A stretch of DNA of 64,000 bases from an uncultured Flavobacteriaceae bacterium (GCA_947494325.1 CANLUS010000001.1:310001-374000), one strand, 5' to 3'. Positions 44,670 through 53,595 are shown, counted from the stretch's first letter. Notes: generated by a model not told the origin, from the letters alone. Numbers and translations are program-made.

Positions 44670-45536
44670 ATGAGTTTGAAGAAAAAAATAGCCATCCAAG
44701 GAATCAAAGGTTCCTTTCATCATCAAGTTGCCAATCAATATTTTGGTGACAATATCATCTTAAATGAGTGTTTATCCTTTGTGGAAATTCCTGAACTTAT
44801 AAATGATAGCACTGTTGATGGTGCTGTTATGGCCATTGAAAATTCTTTGGCTGGTTCTATTTTACCAAATTACGCGCTTATTGACGAGTACAATTTGAAA
44901 ATTCAGGGAGAAGTACACCTACCTATTCACCATCATTTGATGGGGTTAGAAAATCAAACTATAGCGGATATTCAAGAAGTTTGGTCACATCCAATGGCCA
45001 TCTTACAATGTCGTAAATTCTTTAGGTCCTATCCTCATATAAAATTAGTAGAAGCATCTGACACCGCAGAAGTGGCAAAAATAATCCAAGAAAAGCAACT
45101 TAAAGGAATTGCCGCTATTGCGAGCAAAAAAGCTGCGTCTATTTATAAGTTACAGATTATTGAAAATAAGATTCAAACCAGAGAACAAAACTATACTCGC
45201 TTTTTTATTTTAAAGAAACAAGAAGAAGAAATTGAAAAACCGAAATTAATAAATAAGGCATCATTGAGATTTGTGACAAAACATCAAACGGGTAGTTTGG
45301 TTGATGTATTGGCAGTATTCTCAAATTTTAACATGAGTCTTTCTAAAATACAATCGTTACCCATAATTGATAAACCTTGGAATTATGCTTTTTTCGCTGA
45401 TGTGATTTTCGAAGATCATGATCTATTTAAAAAGGCCATTAACAAGATAGAGGAGAAAACTAGTGATGTTAAAATTCTAGGAGAGTATAAACAAAGTAAA
45501 CGCAAAAAGAATGTTGAAGGCGAACAGATTAAATAG
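44670..45536 (+). CDS. pheA: prephenate dehydratase paralogue 3 (attenuator-controlled)
   Basis: 288 residues from ATG 44670; the upstream open frame contains the terminator and is discarded. PDT segments MAIENSLAGSILPNYALID, VWSHPMAILQC and YTRFFIL are intact; the ACT domain has QTGSLVDVL and KIQSLPI. This copy leads the classical Flavobacteriaceae order with aminotransferase, tyrA and DAHP synthase/chorismate mutase, and overlaps the aminotransferase gene by 26 nt. It is therefore the likely housekeeping PheA. Confidence 0.95.
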   Translation: MSLKKKIAIQGIKGSFHHQVANQYFGDNIILNECLSFVEIPELINDSTVDGAVMAIENSLAGSILPNYALIDEYNLKIQGEVHLPIHHHLMGLENQTIADIQEVWSHPMAILQCRKFFRSYPHIKLVEASDTAEVAKIIQEKQLKGIAAIASKKAASIYKLQIIENKIQTREQNYTRFFILKKQEEEIEKPKLINKASLRFVTKHQTGSLVDVLAVFSNFNMSLSKIQSLPIIDKPWNYAFFADVIFEDHDLFKKAINKIEEKTSDVKILGEYKQSKRKKNVEGEQIK

Positions 45537-46656
45537 CGTAAAAGAATATTATTTCTCTAAAAAACTAAGAGAAGTACGAAAGTTGATAGCAGACGGTAAG
45601 CCTATAATAAATTTGGGTATTGGTAGTCCTGATTTACCTCCGTCACAAGAAGTAATAGATGCTATCCAACACAGTCTGACTCATACAACTATTCATGGTT
45701 ATCAAAATTATCAAGGATTACCAGAATTTCGAAATGCAATTGCAACATTCTATCACCAATATTATAATGTGACAGTTGATCAAAGCGATGAGATTTTACC
45801 GTTAATGGGATCTAAAGAAGGCATTATGCATATATCAATGGCATTTTTAAATGCAGGAGATCATGTTTTAATCCCTAATCCAGGTTATCCCACCTATAGT
45901 TCTGTGACAAATTTATTAGAAGCGACTCCTATCTATTATGACTTAACAAAAGCTAATAATTGGTTTCCTGATTTGGATGCTCTAGGTAAACAAGACCTAT
46001 CAAAAGTAAAATTAATGTGGATCAATTATCCGCATATGCCAACGGGCGCAAAAGCGACAATTTCTCAATTTGAACATTTAATAGCTTTCGCTCAAAAGCA
46101 TCAAATTTTATTGGTTAATGACAATCCTTATAGTTTTATTCTCAATGAGAGTCCTCAAAGCATTTTAGCAGTGAAAGGAGCAAAGGAAGTAGCGTTAGAA
46201 TTAAATTCTCTGAGTAAGTCTTTTAATATGGCTGGTTGGCGCGTGGGAATGGTACTAGGTTCATCGAAAAATATACAATCAGTTTTACAAGTTAAGAGTA
46301 ACATGGATTCTGGAATGTTTTATGGTATCCAACAAGGCGCCATAGCAGCCTTAAATAGTCCAGTTAGTTGGTTCGAAGAATTGAACACTATGTATGCAGA
46401 AAGAAGGGAAATAGCTTGGCATATTTTTGATTCCCTAGAGTGTTCATATGACAAAAGTAGTGCTGGTTTGTTCGTATGGGCACAGATTCCGACAGGAAAA
46501 ACCTCCGAACAATTAGCCGATGAATTATTGTATCATCACAATGTTTTCTTAACACCAGGAACAGTGTTCGGTAGCAATGGCGAAGGGTATATAAGATTAT
46601 CTCTTTGCACTCCGAAAGAACAATTAAAAGAAGTATTAACCAGAGTTTCGAACTAA
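45511..46656 (+). CDS. class I/II PLP aminotransferase (probably aromatic)
   Basis: 381 residues. Motifs: NLGIGSPDLPPSQ, GSKEGIMHISMAFLNAGDHVLIPNPGYPTY, the NYPHMPTGA segment, DNPYSFI and the PLP Lys in LNSLSKSFNMAGWRVGM. The start ANRLNSVKEYYFSKKLREV matches related proteins, so the 26-nt overlap with pheA3 is probably real. Between pheA and tyrA it likely transaminates phenylpyruvate and 4-hydroxyphenylpyruvate (inference). Confidence 0.93.
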   Translation: MLKANRLNSVKEYYFSKKLREVRKLIADGKPIINLGIGSPDLPPSQEVIDAIQHSLTHTTIHGYQNYQGLPEFRNAIATFYHQYYNVTVDQSDEILPLMGSKEGIMHISMAFLNAGDHVLIPNPGYPTYSSVTNLLEATPIYYDLTKANNWFPDLDALGKQDLSKVKLMWINYPHMPTGAKATISQFEHLIAFAQKHQILLVNDNPYSFILNESPQSILAVKGAKEVALELNSLSKSFNMAGWRVGMVLGSSKNIQSVLQVKSNMDSGMFYGIQQGAIAALNSPVSWFEELNTMYAERREIAWHIFDSLECSYDKSSAGLFVWAQIPTGKTSEQLADELLYHHNVFLTPGTVFGSNGEGYIRLSLCTPKEQLKEVLTRVSN

Positions 46657-46657
46657 T

Positions 46658-47515
46658 ATGAAAAAAATAGCAGTTATAGGATTAGGACTCATCGGTGGAT
46701 CATTGGCCCTCGAATTAAAAAAATTAACATGGGCGACCATTTATGGTATCGACAATAACCTTGAGCATATTCAAAAAGCTCTTGATCTCGGCATCATTTT
46801 TAAGGAGGCAACAATAGATATTGTTAAAGAAGTTGACGTTGTGATTATTGCTGTACCGGTAAACGTTATTCCCAAAATTTCGTTAGAGGTACTTAATCAG
46901 ATAAACTCAGACACTTTGGTATTTGACGTTGGTTCGACTAAAACTGCCGTATGTGCCGCAGTAAAAAATCATCCGAAAAGAAAAAATTTCGTTGCGCTAC
47001 ATCCAATTTCTGGGACTGAGTTTTCTGGACCTGAAGCAGCAATATACGATCTCTTTAAGGACAAGGTAAATATTATATGTGAGCAACGTTTGAGTGGTGA
47101 AAAAATGATAGAACGAGCTGTTTCTCTATTTGAAAGTATCAAAATGAGAACAGTATTTATGGATTCTGCAGAGCAACATGACAAGCATATAGCCTACGTT
47201 TCTCATTTATCACACATTAGTTCTTTTATGCTAGGTAAAACAGTTTTAGAAATAGAGAAAGATGAGAAAAGTATTTTTGATATGGCTGGAAGCGGATTTG
47301 AATCTACGGTTAGGTTAGCAAAAAGCAATCCTAAAACTTGGACCCCTATTTTTTTACAGAACAAAGACAATGTATTAAAATCACTTAACGAGTATATAAA
47401 AAATTTAGAAACATTTAAAAAACAATTAGAAGCTGATTCTCGCGAAGAAGTATTTGCTATTATGCAAGATACCAATCGAATAAAAGATGTTTTAGCAGGA
47501 ATAAATAACAAATAA
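46658..47515 (+). CDS. tyrA: prephenate dehydrogenase
   Basis: 285 residues. The N-terminal Rossmann motif is GLGLIGGSLALELK, with DVGSTKTAV and the substrate segment FVALHPISGTEFSGPEAA. HIAYVSHLSHISSFML carries the catalytic-region His residues. It oxidises prephenate to 4-hydroxyphenylpyruvate for tyrosine. No ACT domain is attached. One nucleotide separates it from the aminotransferase gene, and 3 nt from the next gene. Confidence 0.95.
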   Translation: MKKIAVIGLGLIGGSLALELKKLTWATIYGIDNNLEHIQKALDLGIIFKEATIDIVKEVDVVIIAVPVNVIPKISLEVLNQINSDTLVFDVGSTKTAVCAAVKNHPKRKNFVALHPISGTEFSGPEAAIYDLFKDKVNIICEQRLSGEKMIERAVSLFESIKMRTVFMDSAEQHDKHIAYVSHLSHISSFMLGKTVLEIEKDEKSIFDMAGSGFESTVRLAKSNPKTWTPIFLQNKDNVLKSLNEYIKNLETFKKQLEADSREEVFAIMQDTNRIKDVLAGINNK

Positions 47516-47518
47516 ATT

Positions 47519-48598
47519 ATGGAATCAACAAATTTTTCAGCGTGGTTAGAGAAAATGGAATTAGCGCATCCCTTAGTTATTGCAGGCCCATGTAGTGCCG
47601 AAACAGAAGAGCAAGTATTAGAAATTGCTCATGAACTTAAAAACACCGACGCAACTGTATATCGAGCGGGTATTTGGAAGCCAAGAACAAGACCGGGTAA
47701 TTTTGAAGGTAATGGAGCTAAAGCATTGCCATGGATTGCTAAAGTAAAAGAAGAAACTGGTATGCTGACAACTGTCGAAGTTGCGAATGCACAGCATGCA
47801 AAATTAGCACTTGAGTTCGACATTGACATAATTTGGATTGGAGCTCGTACAACCGTAAATCCTTTTGCGGTTCAAGAAATTGCTGATGCCTTAAAAGGTA
47901 CTGACAAAATAGTGTTGGTAAAAAATCCGATTAATCCAGATTTAGAATTATGGATAGGTGCGATTGAACGATTTCACTCAGCAGGAATCAAAAATTTAGG
48001 AGCCATTCATCGCGGTTTTTCTTCTTACAAAAAAACAAAATATAGAAATAATCCGCAGTGGCAAATCCCTATAGAGTTAAAAAATAGATACCCTAAATTA
48101 CCTATCATCTGTGATCCATCTCATATTTGTGGAAGAAGGGATACTATTTTTGATGTTTCACAAACCGCTTTAGATTTAAAATTTGAAGGTTTAATGATTG
48201 AATCTCATTGTGATCCTGACAAAGCGTGGAGCGACGCCAAACAACAAATAACACCGAACAGATTAAAAGAAATCACCGAAGATTTACGAGTAAGGAAGGA
48301 TAGAGTCGAAGAGAAAGACAATGTAAAAAAGTTAACTGATTTACGTTCAGAAATAAATCTACTAGATAAACAGCTTATCGAATTATTATCAGAGAGAATG
48401 ACTGTAGCAGAAAATATCGGTTCGGTGAAAAAACAAGCAAATGTTGCAATTTTACAACGTAGTAGATGGCAAGAAGTAATCCAAAAGATGGTCGCTGAAG
48501 GAAATCAAAACGGTTTGAGTTCTGAATTTATTGAAAGAGTTTTCAAGGCAATACATCAAGAATCAATTCAGCACCAAGAAAAAATAGTAAATAGTTAG
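47519..48598 (+). CDS. bifunctional DAHP synthase / chorismate mutase type II
   Basis: 359 residues. Residues 1-265 are a type I-beta (KDO8P-like) DAHP synthase: VIAGPCSAETEEQV, YRAGIWKPRTRPGNFEG, LVKNPINPD, IHRGFSSY, ICDPSHICGRRD and MIESHCDPDKAWSDA. Residues about 270-359 are an AroQ chorismate mutase (LTDLRSEINLLDKQLIELLSERM...IGSVKKQAN). It supplies both the first shikimate-pathway step and prephenate, so the operon spans entry and both terminal branches. Confidence 0.96.
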   Translation: MESTNFSAWLEKMELAHPLVIAGPCSAETEEQVLEIAHELKNTDATVYRAGIWKPRTRPGNFEGNGAKALPWIAKVKEETGMLTTVEVANAQHAKLALEFDIDIIWIGARTTVNPFAVQEIADALKGTDKIVLVKNPINPDLELWIGAIERFHSAGIKNLGAIHRGFSSYKKTKYRNNPQWQIPIELKNRYPKLPIICDPSHICGRRDTIFDVSQTALDLKFEGLMIESHCDPDKAWSDAKQQITPNRLKEITEDLRVRKDRVEEKDNVKKLTDLRSEINLLDKQLIELLSERMTVAENIGSVKKQANVAILQRSRWQEVIQKMVAEGNQNGLSSEFIERVFKAIHQESIQHQEKIVNS

Positions 48599-48608
48599 TC
48601 TGTATTAG

Positions 48609-48616
48609 TACATTTG
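48609..48616 (+). promoter_or_regulatory. candidate -7 box of the following glycosyltransferase-like gene
   Basis: A perfect TACATTTG, 22 nt before the start codon and 10 nt after the aromatic operon ends. No clear -33 box. Confidence 0.4.
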
Positions 48617-48637
48617 CAGTATTAAGCAATTTAATCT

Positions 48638-49363
48638 ATGACAAGTCGATATATCTTTTGTATGAAATGGGGTACTTTGTACGGTCCAGAATATGTGAAT
48701 AGACTCTATTCTATGGTACAACGCAATCTTTCATTAGATTTCAAAATGGTTTGTTTTACTGATGATGAAAAAGGTATTATTGATGATGTCGATTGTTATC
48801 CAATCCCAGAAATTGAGGTTCCTGGAAATTTACCAGAACGTATGTGGAAAAAACTAACCACCCTCAAAGGAGATTTATATGGCTTAAAAGGCACGGCCCT
48901 ATTCTTAGATTTAGATGTTGTTATTGTAGATAATATTGATTGCTTTTTTGAGGCAGAAGGAGATTTTAGAATCATAAAAGATTACAATAAACAATGGCGT
49001 ATTACTGGTAATTCTTCGGTCTACCGATTTGAGATTGGTGAGCATCCATATGTATTCGATTATTTCGTGAAAAACTTCGATTCAATCAGAAAAGAACATA
49101 GAAATGAGCAAGAGTATTTAACTACGGCAATTCATGACAAAGGTAAATTACAATATTGGCCAACAGCATGGTGCCCTAGTTATAAATATGATTGTGTTTC
49201 TAGAATTCCTTTCGCATTTTGGAAAACACCAAAAATACCTGAAGGTTCTAAAATACTGATTTTTCATGGTGAAATAAATCCTCCTAAAGCCATTACTGGT
49301 GGCAGAGGAAAGTGGTACAGATATGTTGCTCCCGCTCCATGGGTAGCAGATTATTGGAAATAA
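48638..49363 (+). CDS. glycosyltransferase-like protein (GT-A fold)
   Basis: 241 residues. The N-terminus FCMKWGTLYGPEYVNRLYSMVQRN, a KLTTLK segment and the acidic DLD at 91-93 (ALFLDLDVVIVDN) resemble nucleotide-sugar-dependent GT-A enzymes of the GT8-like group. A later ILIFHGEINPPKA carries a conserved-looking His. Acceptor unknown. It stands alone between the aromatic operon and a strong terminator. Confidence 0.72.
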   Translation: MTSRYIFCMKWGTLYGPEYVNRLYSMVQRNLSLDFKMVCFTDDEKGIIDDVDCYPIPEIEVPGNLPERMWKKLTTLKGDLYGLKGTALFLDLDVVIVDNIDCFFEAEGDFRIIKDYNKQWRITGNSSVYRFEIGEHPYVFDYFVKNFDSIRKEHRNEQEYLTTAIHDKGKLQYWPTAWCPSYKYDCVSRIPFAFWKTPKIPEGSKILIFHGEINPPKAITGGRGKWYRYVAPAPWVADYWK

Positions 49364-49365
49364 AT

Positions 49366-49395
49366 AAAAACCCACGAATTTTTCGTGGGTTTTTT
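49366..49395 (+). terminator. intrinsic terminator after the glycosyltransferase-like gene
   Basis: A perfect 13-bp stem (AAAAACCCACGAA at 49366-49378, complement at 49382-49394) with a TTT loop. Flanking A and T runs allow it to act in both directions, also for the convergent LysM gene. Confidence 0.9.
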
Positions 49396-49420
49396 ATGTA
49401 ATATGTAAAACGGAATTACA

Positions 49421-49888
49421 CTATTGATCTAAAACAGGAATACGTAATACTTGACCTGGATAAATCTTGTCTGGATGTGTTAACATAGGTTTGTTAGCCT
49501 CAAATATTTCTGGATACTTCATAGCATTGCCATAGTATACTTTTGCTATTTTACTCAAAGAGTCTCCACTCACTACGGTATGAAATTGCGCTTCTGGCTC
49601 CTGAACAGCTGTTGTCATTTGGTCATCAACACTTGCAATTCCTTCAGTATTACCTACAACCAACACTACTTTTTCCCTAGTTGCTTGATTTTCAGCTTCT
49701 CCGTAAACGATCGCCAAATCACCCTCCACATTTACTTGTAGGTTTTCAACCTGTAAATCTAGCGATCGCACTGCTTCGGTTAACTTTGATGCTTTTTCAA
49801 CTGCAGCTTCAGCGGCTTCTTCTTCCGTTGTTTTTCCGATTCCAAACACTTTCGCACCAGCGTTTTTAATAAATGAAAATAATCCCAT
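49421..49888 (-). CDS. lysM: BON-LysM domain protein (Kbp/YgaU-like)
   Basis: 155 residues, close to the 149 of E. coli Kbp. The N-terminus MGLFSFIKNAGAKVFGIGK is typical, followed by a BON domain (about 30-90; VENLQVNVEGDLAIVYGEA) and a LysM domain (about 100-153; FHTVVSGDSLSKIAKVYYGNA...KIYPGQVLRIP). No signal peptide, as in Kbp, a cytoplasmic potassium-binding protein in E. coli. Whether the role is the same here is inference. Confidence 0.93.
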   Translation of the reverse strand: MGLFSFIKNAGAKVFGIGKTTEEEAAEAAVEKASKLTEAVRSLDLQVENLQVNVEGDLAIVYGEAENQATREKVVLVVGNTEGIASVDDQMTTAVQEPEAQFHTVVSGDSLSKIAKVYYGNAMKYPEIFEANKPMLTHPDKIYPGQVLRIPVLDQ

Positions 49889-49971
49889 AATTTTTGTTTT
49901 GTTTTTAATTGATTAATAAAATTTTTGGTCTTGTGAAGATACAAAATTTTCTGTAGTTTCTCTTTTAGAGA

Positions 49972-50005
49972 TTGCATAATTTTTTAATATCATTTCTTAA
50001 CTTTG
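49972..50005 (+). promoter_or_regulatory. candidate promoter of upp
   Basis: TTG at 49972-49974, a 23-nt spacer, then a perfect TAACTTTG at 49998-50005. Transcription would begin about 11 nt before the TTG start codon. Confidence 0.5.
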
Positions 50006-50021
50006 TAAAAACAAAAAGGCC

Positions 50022-50675
50022 TTGATTATACACAATTTAAACACAGAAAATTCAATTCTTAAACAATTTATCACTGAAATTCGAGATGTAAATATTCAAG
50101 GTGATCAAATGCGTTTTAGAAGAAATATCGAACGTATCGGCGAAGTATTGGGATATGAACTTAGTAAAACATTAAATTATGATACTAGAAATATCACAAC
50201 ACCTTTAGATACAATGTCTACTGTCACTGCTCGTGATCAACTAGTTCTTTGCTCTATTCTGAGAGCAGGACTCCCACTCCATCAAGGTTTACTAAATTAT
50301 TTTGATCGCGCTGAAAACGCTTTTATTTCAGCCTTTAGACATCATCCTAATAATGATGATGATTTTGATGTAGTTGTGAAGTATTTGGCAACTCCATCTC
50401 TCAAAAATAAAGTGCTTATAATGGCTGATCCTATGCTCGCAACCGGAAAGACTCTAGAAAATACTATTAAAGCACTAGCATCTTTTGGAACACCATCTCA
50501 AATTCACATAGTTTCTGTTATTGGTTCCAAAGATGGTGTTGCATATATCAAAGATATTTTTCCTGAGAATACTCATTTATGGATAGCCACAATAGACGAA
50601 ACTTTAAATGATAAAGGGTATATTGTACCAGGATTAGGAGATGCTGGAGACCTATCTTACGGTCCTAAATTATAA
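50022..50675 (+). CDS. upp: uracil phosphoribosyltransferase
   Basis: 217 residues starting at a TTG codon; the encoded MIIHNLNTENSILKQF aligns with the usual family start and no ATG is available there. Salvages uracil to UMP with PRPP. The PRPP loop is IMADPMLATGKT, with LCSILRAGLPLHQGLL upstream and the uracil-binding C-terminus YIVPGLGDAGDLSYG. The last 6 nt overlap the convergent DUF6427 gene. Confidence 0.96.
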   Translation: MIIHNLNTENSILKQFITEIRDVNIQGDQMRFRRNIERIGEVLGYELSKTLNYDTRNITTPLDTMSTVTARDQLVLCSILRAGLPLHQGLLNYFDRAENAFISAFRHHPNNDDDFDVVVKYLATPSLKNKVLIMADPMLATGKTLENTIKALASFGTPSQIHIVSVIGSKDGVAYIKDIFPENTHLWIATIDETLNDKGYIVPGLGDAGDLSYGPKL

Positions 50676-51593
50676 AATAAATACGGTTAAGACTACCCCT
50701 AATAAGACATATAAAAACACTTCTTTAAACCATTTTTCTTCTATTATCTGTAAATAATTTGTGAATATTACTGCTATCGGAAAGAACAACAATAACAATT
50801 CTGAACCATTTTTCACTGGCCAAGGCAACACTACAAATAACACGATAAAAAAATGAAATATAACCAAATACCAAGAATTTTTAAATTCGTTATTTACCGT
50901 CGTTATTTTAAATGTTGTAGGAAAAATGGACCAAATAATTAGAGAACTAACAAGTGCTAACGGAATTAAAAGTTTTGAAGAATTAAAAACACCAAAAGAA
51001 AAACTATACATAAATTTGAAATCTTCACTAAAAGTATCTATTCCATTAATCAAATATAAATAGGCAATATAAATAACAATTGGCGAGCAAAACCCAACTA
51101 ATGGTACAATGGCGTTTCTCCAAGTAACCTTGTCAAATAAATAAATTGCCACATATATCAAAAGTATTGCCAACAAACTCCATGGAGCAATTATCGTCGC
51201 AATTCCAATCCAAAAAGCACTATCGAATATTTTCTTTTGTGTTTCTTTAGATGTTCTTAAGCTATAAATTCTCCGATACGCAAACAATAGAATCAAATTC
51301 ACCACTAATAGCTCAAATTCTAATACTGAAAAAGGAAACATCCCGAAAAGAATTACAAATACTAAAATTATATAAGAATTATCTTTCGTTAAATTGTTTT
51401 TTCTAACTATAAAATTAACCGTAAAAATGATAACTAAAAGTAAGGAAAAATTTCCCGCTTTTTTAGCCATGAAGTACAACGTAATCTCTTCATCCAAGTG
51501 GAGTATAATAGAAAAGAGATAAATGAAAAGTAATAAACCAATTATGAATAAGGTATTGATAGGTTTAGTTTTATTAAAAAAATTGGCAATCAT
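50670..51593 (-). CDS. DUF6427-type multi-helix membrane protein
   Basis: 307 residues with about nine hydrophobic helices, starting MIANFFNKTKPINTLFIIGLL. The location between upp and a small DUF6341-like gene and trmB is conserved in Flavobacteriaceae, which supports the family call. Function unknown. Confidence 0.82.
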   Translation of the reverse strand: MIANFFNKTKPINTLFIIGLLLFIYLFSIILHLDEEITLYFMAKKAGNFSLLLVIIFTVNFIVRKNNLTKDNSYIILVFVILFGMFPFSVLEFELLVVNLILLFAYRRIYSLRTSKETQKKIFDSAFWIGIATIIAPWSLLAILLIYVAIYLFDKVTWRNAIVPLVGFCSPIVIYIAYLYLINGIDTFSEDFKFMYSFSFGVFNSSKLLIPLALVSSLIIWSIFPTTFKITTVNNEFKNSWYLVIFHFFIVLFVVLPWPVKNGSELLLLFFPIAVIFTNYLQIIEEKWFKEVFLYVLLGVVLTVFIL

Positions 51594-51613
51594 TACTATA
51601 TTTCATATTTTTG
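51583..51613 (+). promoter_or_regulatory. candidate promoter of the DUF6341/trmB/lysE/ATL genes
   Basis: TTG at 51583-51585, a 20-nt spacer, then a perfect TATTTTTG at 51606-51613. It overlaps the first codons of the divergent DUF6427 gene. Confidence 0.5.
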
Positions 51614-51634
51614 TACGGTAAATATAATTAAGAT

Positions 51635-51835
51635 ATGATTGCAAACAATATTTTTAGAGCTATAGGTGATTTTTGTACAAATTATGCTTTTGCCATTTAT
51701 GACACTTTTCGATCGACAGATGGATGGTGGGCGTCTAATTTAATGAATATCATAATTTTCATGATTGCTACAATCGCACTTTTTTATTGGATGGGTGAAA
51801 TGGTAAAAGATAGTAAGGACCCTAACGCCTTATAA
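51635..51835 (+). CDS. DUF6341-type small membrane protein
   Basis: 66 residues: an amphipathic start (IFRAIGDFCTNYAFAIYDTFRS), WW, one transmembrane helix (NIIIFMIATIALFYWMG) and a short tail. It matches the DUF6341 family I recall between upp and trmB in Flavobacteriaceae. Function unknown. Confidence 0.82.
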   Translation: MIANNIFRAIGDFCTNYAFAIYDTFRSTDGWWASNLMNIIIFMIATIALFYWMGEMVKDSKDPNAL

Positions 51836-51858
51836 ATTATATTTTAAAACTTCACATT

Positions 51859-52530
51859 TTGGGTAGCAAAAATAAATTAAAGCGCTTTCGCGAAAATGAA
51901 ATTTTTGCAAATGTAATTCAACCTACTAGGGAAGAAATTATAGAAGGTTTTCCATTTAGAGGAAAATGGTCTACTTATTTTAAAAATGACAATCCTATTG
52001 TTTTGGAACTAGGCTGTGGTAAAGGAGAATATACCGTGGCTCTTGCTGAACGAAATCCCAATTTTAATTATATAGGAATTGATATTAAAGGGGCTCGCTT
52101 TTGGCGAGGAGCCAAAACCGCCTTAGAAAAGAACTTAACAAATGTGGCTTTTGTAAGAACACAAATTGAGCTTATTGATGCTTGTTTTGCCGAAAATGAA
52201 GTCAATCAAATTTGGATTACATTTCCAGATCCGCAAATTAAGTTCAAACGAATGAAGCATCGTTTGACGAATCCCGATTTTCTAAAAAAATATCAGAAAA
52301 TTCTGACTAAAACCGGATTTGTGCATCTAAAAACTGACAGTGAATTTTTACACGGTTATACCTTAGGTTTGTTGCAAGAGGGTAATCATGAAATATTATA
52401 TGCACATCATGATATTTATAAAAACCTTCACTCGCCTGAGGAAGCAATTTTGACAAAAACTTTTTATGAAAACCAATTTTTAGAGCAAGGCAAAGCAATA
52501 ACCTACATTAAATTTAGGACTAACTATTAA
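51859..52530 (+). CDS. trmB: tRNA (guanosine(46)-N7)-methyltransferase
   Basis: 223 residues from a TTG start giving MGSKNKLKRFRENE, the common Flavobacteriaceae N-terminus; no ATG is nearby. SAM-binding motif VLELGCGKGEYTVALAE, then YIGIDIKGARFWRGA and the tRNA/catalytic TFPDPQIKFKRMKHRLT. It methylates G46 in the tRNA variable loop. It lies 23 nt after DUF6341 and 3 nt before the LysE-like gene. Confidence 0.95.
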   Translation: MGSKNKLKRFRENEIFANVIQPTREEIIEGFPFRGKWSTYFKNDNPIVLELGCGKGEYTVALAERNPNFNYIGIDIKGARFWRGAKTALEKNLTNVAFVRTQIELIDACFAENEVNQIWITFPDPQIKFKRMKHRLTNPDFLKKYQKILTKTGFVHLKTDSEFLHGYTLGLLQEGNHEILYAHHDIYKNLHSPEEAILTKTFYENQFLEQGKAITYIKFRTNY

Positions 52531-52533
52531 TTT

Positions 52534-53151
52534 ATGAGTTTATTTATTCACTTTGCAATCGGATTTGTAACTTCCTTCATTGGAACTACTCCACCTAGCA
52601 TGTTGAATATGACAACCGCTAAAATTTCTTTGGAAAGAACAAAAAATGAAGGTATCAAATTTGCCTTGGGCGTTTCTATTATTGTTCTTATACAAGCTTA
52701 TATTGCGGTTTTATTGGCCAGATATATACATAATAGTGAGAACTTCGAATGGTACATTAAAATTACAGGAATTATCATTTTTATTTTTCTTTCTGTATAC
52801 TTCTTTCTACAAGCTTCCAAAGAACGTAAACAAAAAGACCCTCCAGAATATTCTAAAAAAAGTAGTTTACTCATAGGTATTATATTTTCATCGTTAAATA
52901 TGTTCGCTATTCCCTTTTATTGTGGGGTGAGTAGTGCTTTAAATATGTTCGGTTGGATAACGTTTAATCAAATTAATATTATTTTATTCGTAGTTGGTTC
53001 AGCATTAGGTACATACTCCTTACTCTATGTATATGCAAGTTCAGCAGTTAAAATCCAGCATAAAGCTAGTTTAATAACTAAAAATCTTAATTACATACTA
53101 AGTATTTTAACTGCTATTATGGCTCTAGCGACCTTAATCAATATCTTATGA
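52534..53151 (+). CDS. LysE-family transporter
   Basis: 205 residues with six hydrophobic helices. The N-terminal FAIGFVTSFIGTTPPSMLNMTTAKISLERTKNEGIKFALG fits the LysE/RhtB pattern (Pro-rich then helix). Likely exports an amino acid or a similar small molecule; specificity unknown. Its stop overlaps the start of the ATL gene by 4 nt. Confidence 0.85.
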   Translation: MSLFIHFAIGFVTSFIGTTPPSMLNMTTAKISLERTKNEGIKFALGVSIIVLIQAYIAVLLARYIHNSENFEWYIKITGIIIFIFLSVYFFLQASKERKQKDPPEYSKKSSLLIGIIFSSLNMFAIPFYCGVSSALNMFGWITFNQINIILFVVGSALGTYSLLYVYASSAVKIQHKASLITKNLNYILSILTAIMALATLINIL

Positions 53152-53477
53152 CAAAAACATCCGAGAATTTTTTTGAAAAAGTTTACGAAGTCGCTCGACA
53201 GATTCCCTACGGAAGAGTCACATCATACGGAGCTATTGCCAAATATTTGGGCGCGGCAAGATCTGCTAGAATGGTTGGATGGGCAATGAATGCCTCAAGC
53301 AATGATGATACAGTTCCAGCACATAGAGTTGTAAACAGGATTGGTGTTTTAACTGGCAAGCATCATTTTCAAGGTACCAGTCTTATGCAACAACTTTTAG
53401 AAAGTGAAGGAGTTGAAATTAAAGAACATAAAATAGTAAATTTTGAGACTATTTTCTGGGATCCTGCAAAACAATAA
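53148..53477 (+). CDS. alkyltransferase-like (ATL) DNA-binding protein
   Basis: 109 residues of the MGMT C-terminal domain. The active-site PCHRV of methyltransferases is PAHRV here (A58 replaces the acceptor Cys), the hallmark of ATL proteins, which bind O6-alkylguanine and hand it to nucleotide excision repair. The recognition helix GRVTSYGAIAKYLGAARSARMVGWAM is intact. It overlaps the LysE-like gene by ATGA. Confidence 0.94.
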   Translation: MTKTSENFFEKVYEVARQIPYGRVTSYGAIAKYLGAARSARMVGWAMNASSNDDTVPAHRVVNRIGVLTGKHHFQGTSLMQQLLESEGVEIKEHKIVNFETIFWDPAKQ

Positions 53478-53595
53478 AGAGAAAATATAAGGTTGATACA
53501 ATAATTTTTTATATTTTTAGTTTAAAATACGCTTAATTTAAGAAGCTTGTTTTGGGTTTTTTTTCATAAATTGCGCCATTAAAAAAAGGGTTTAT

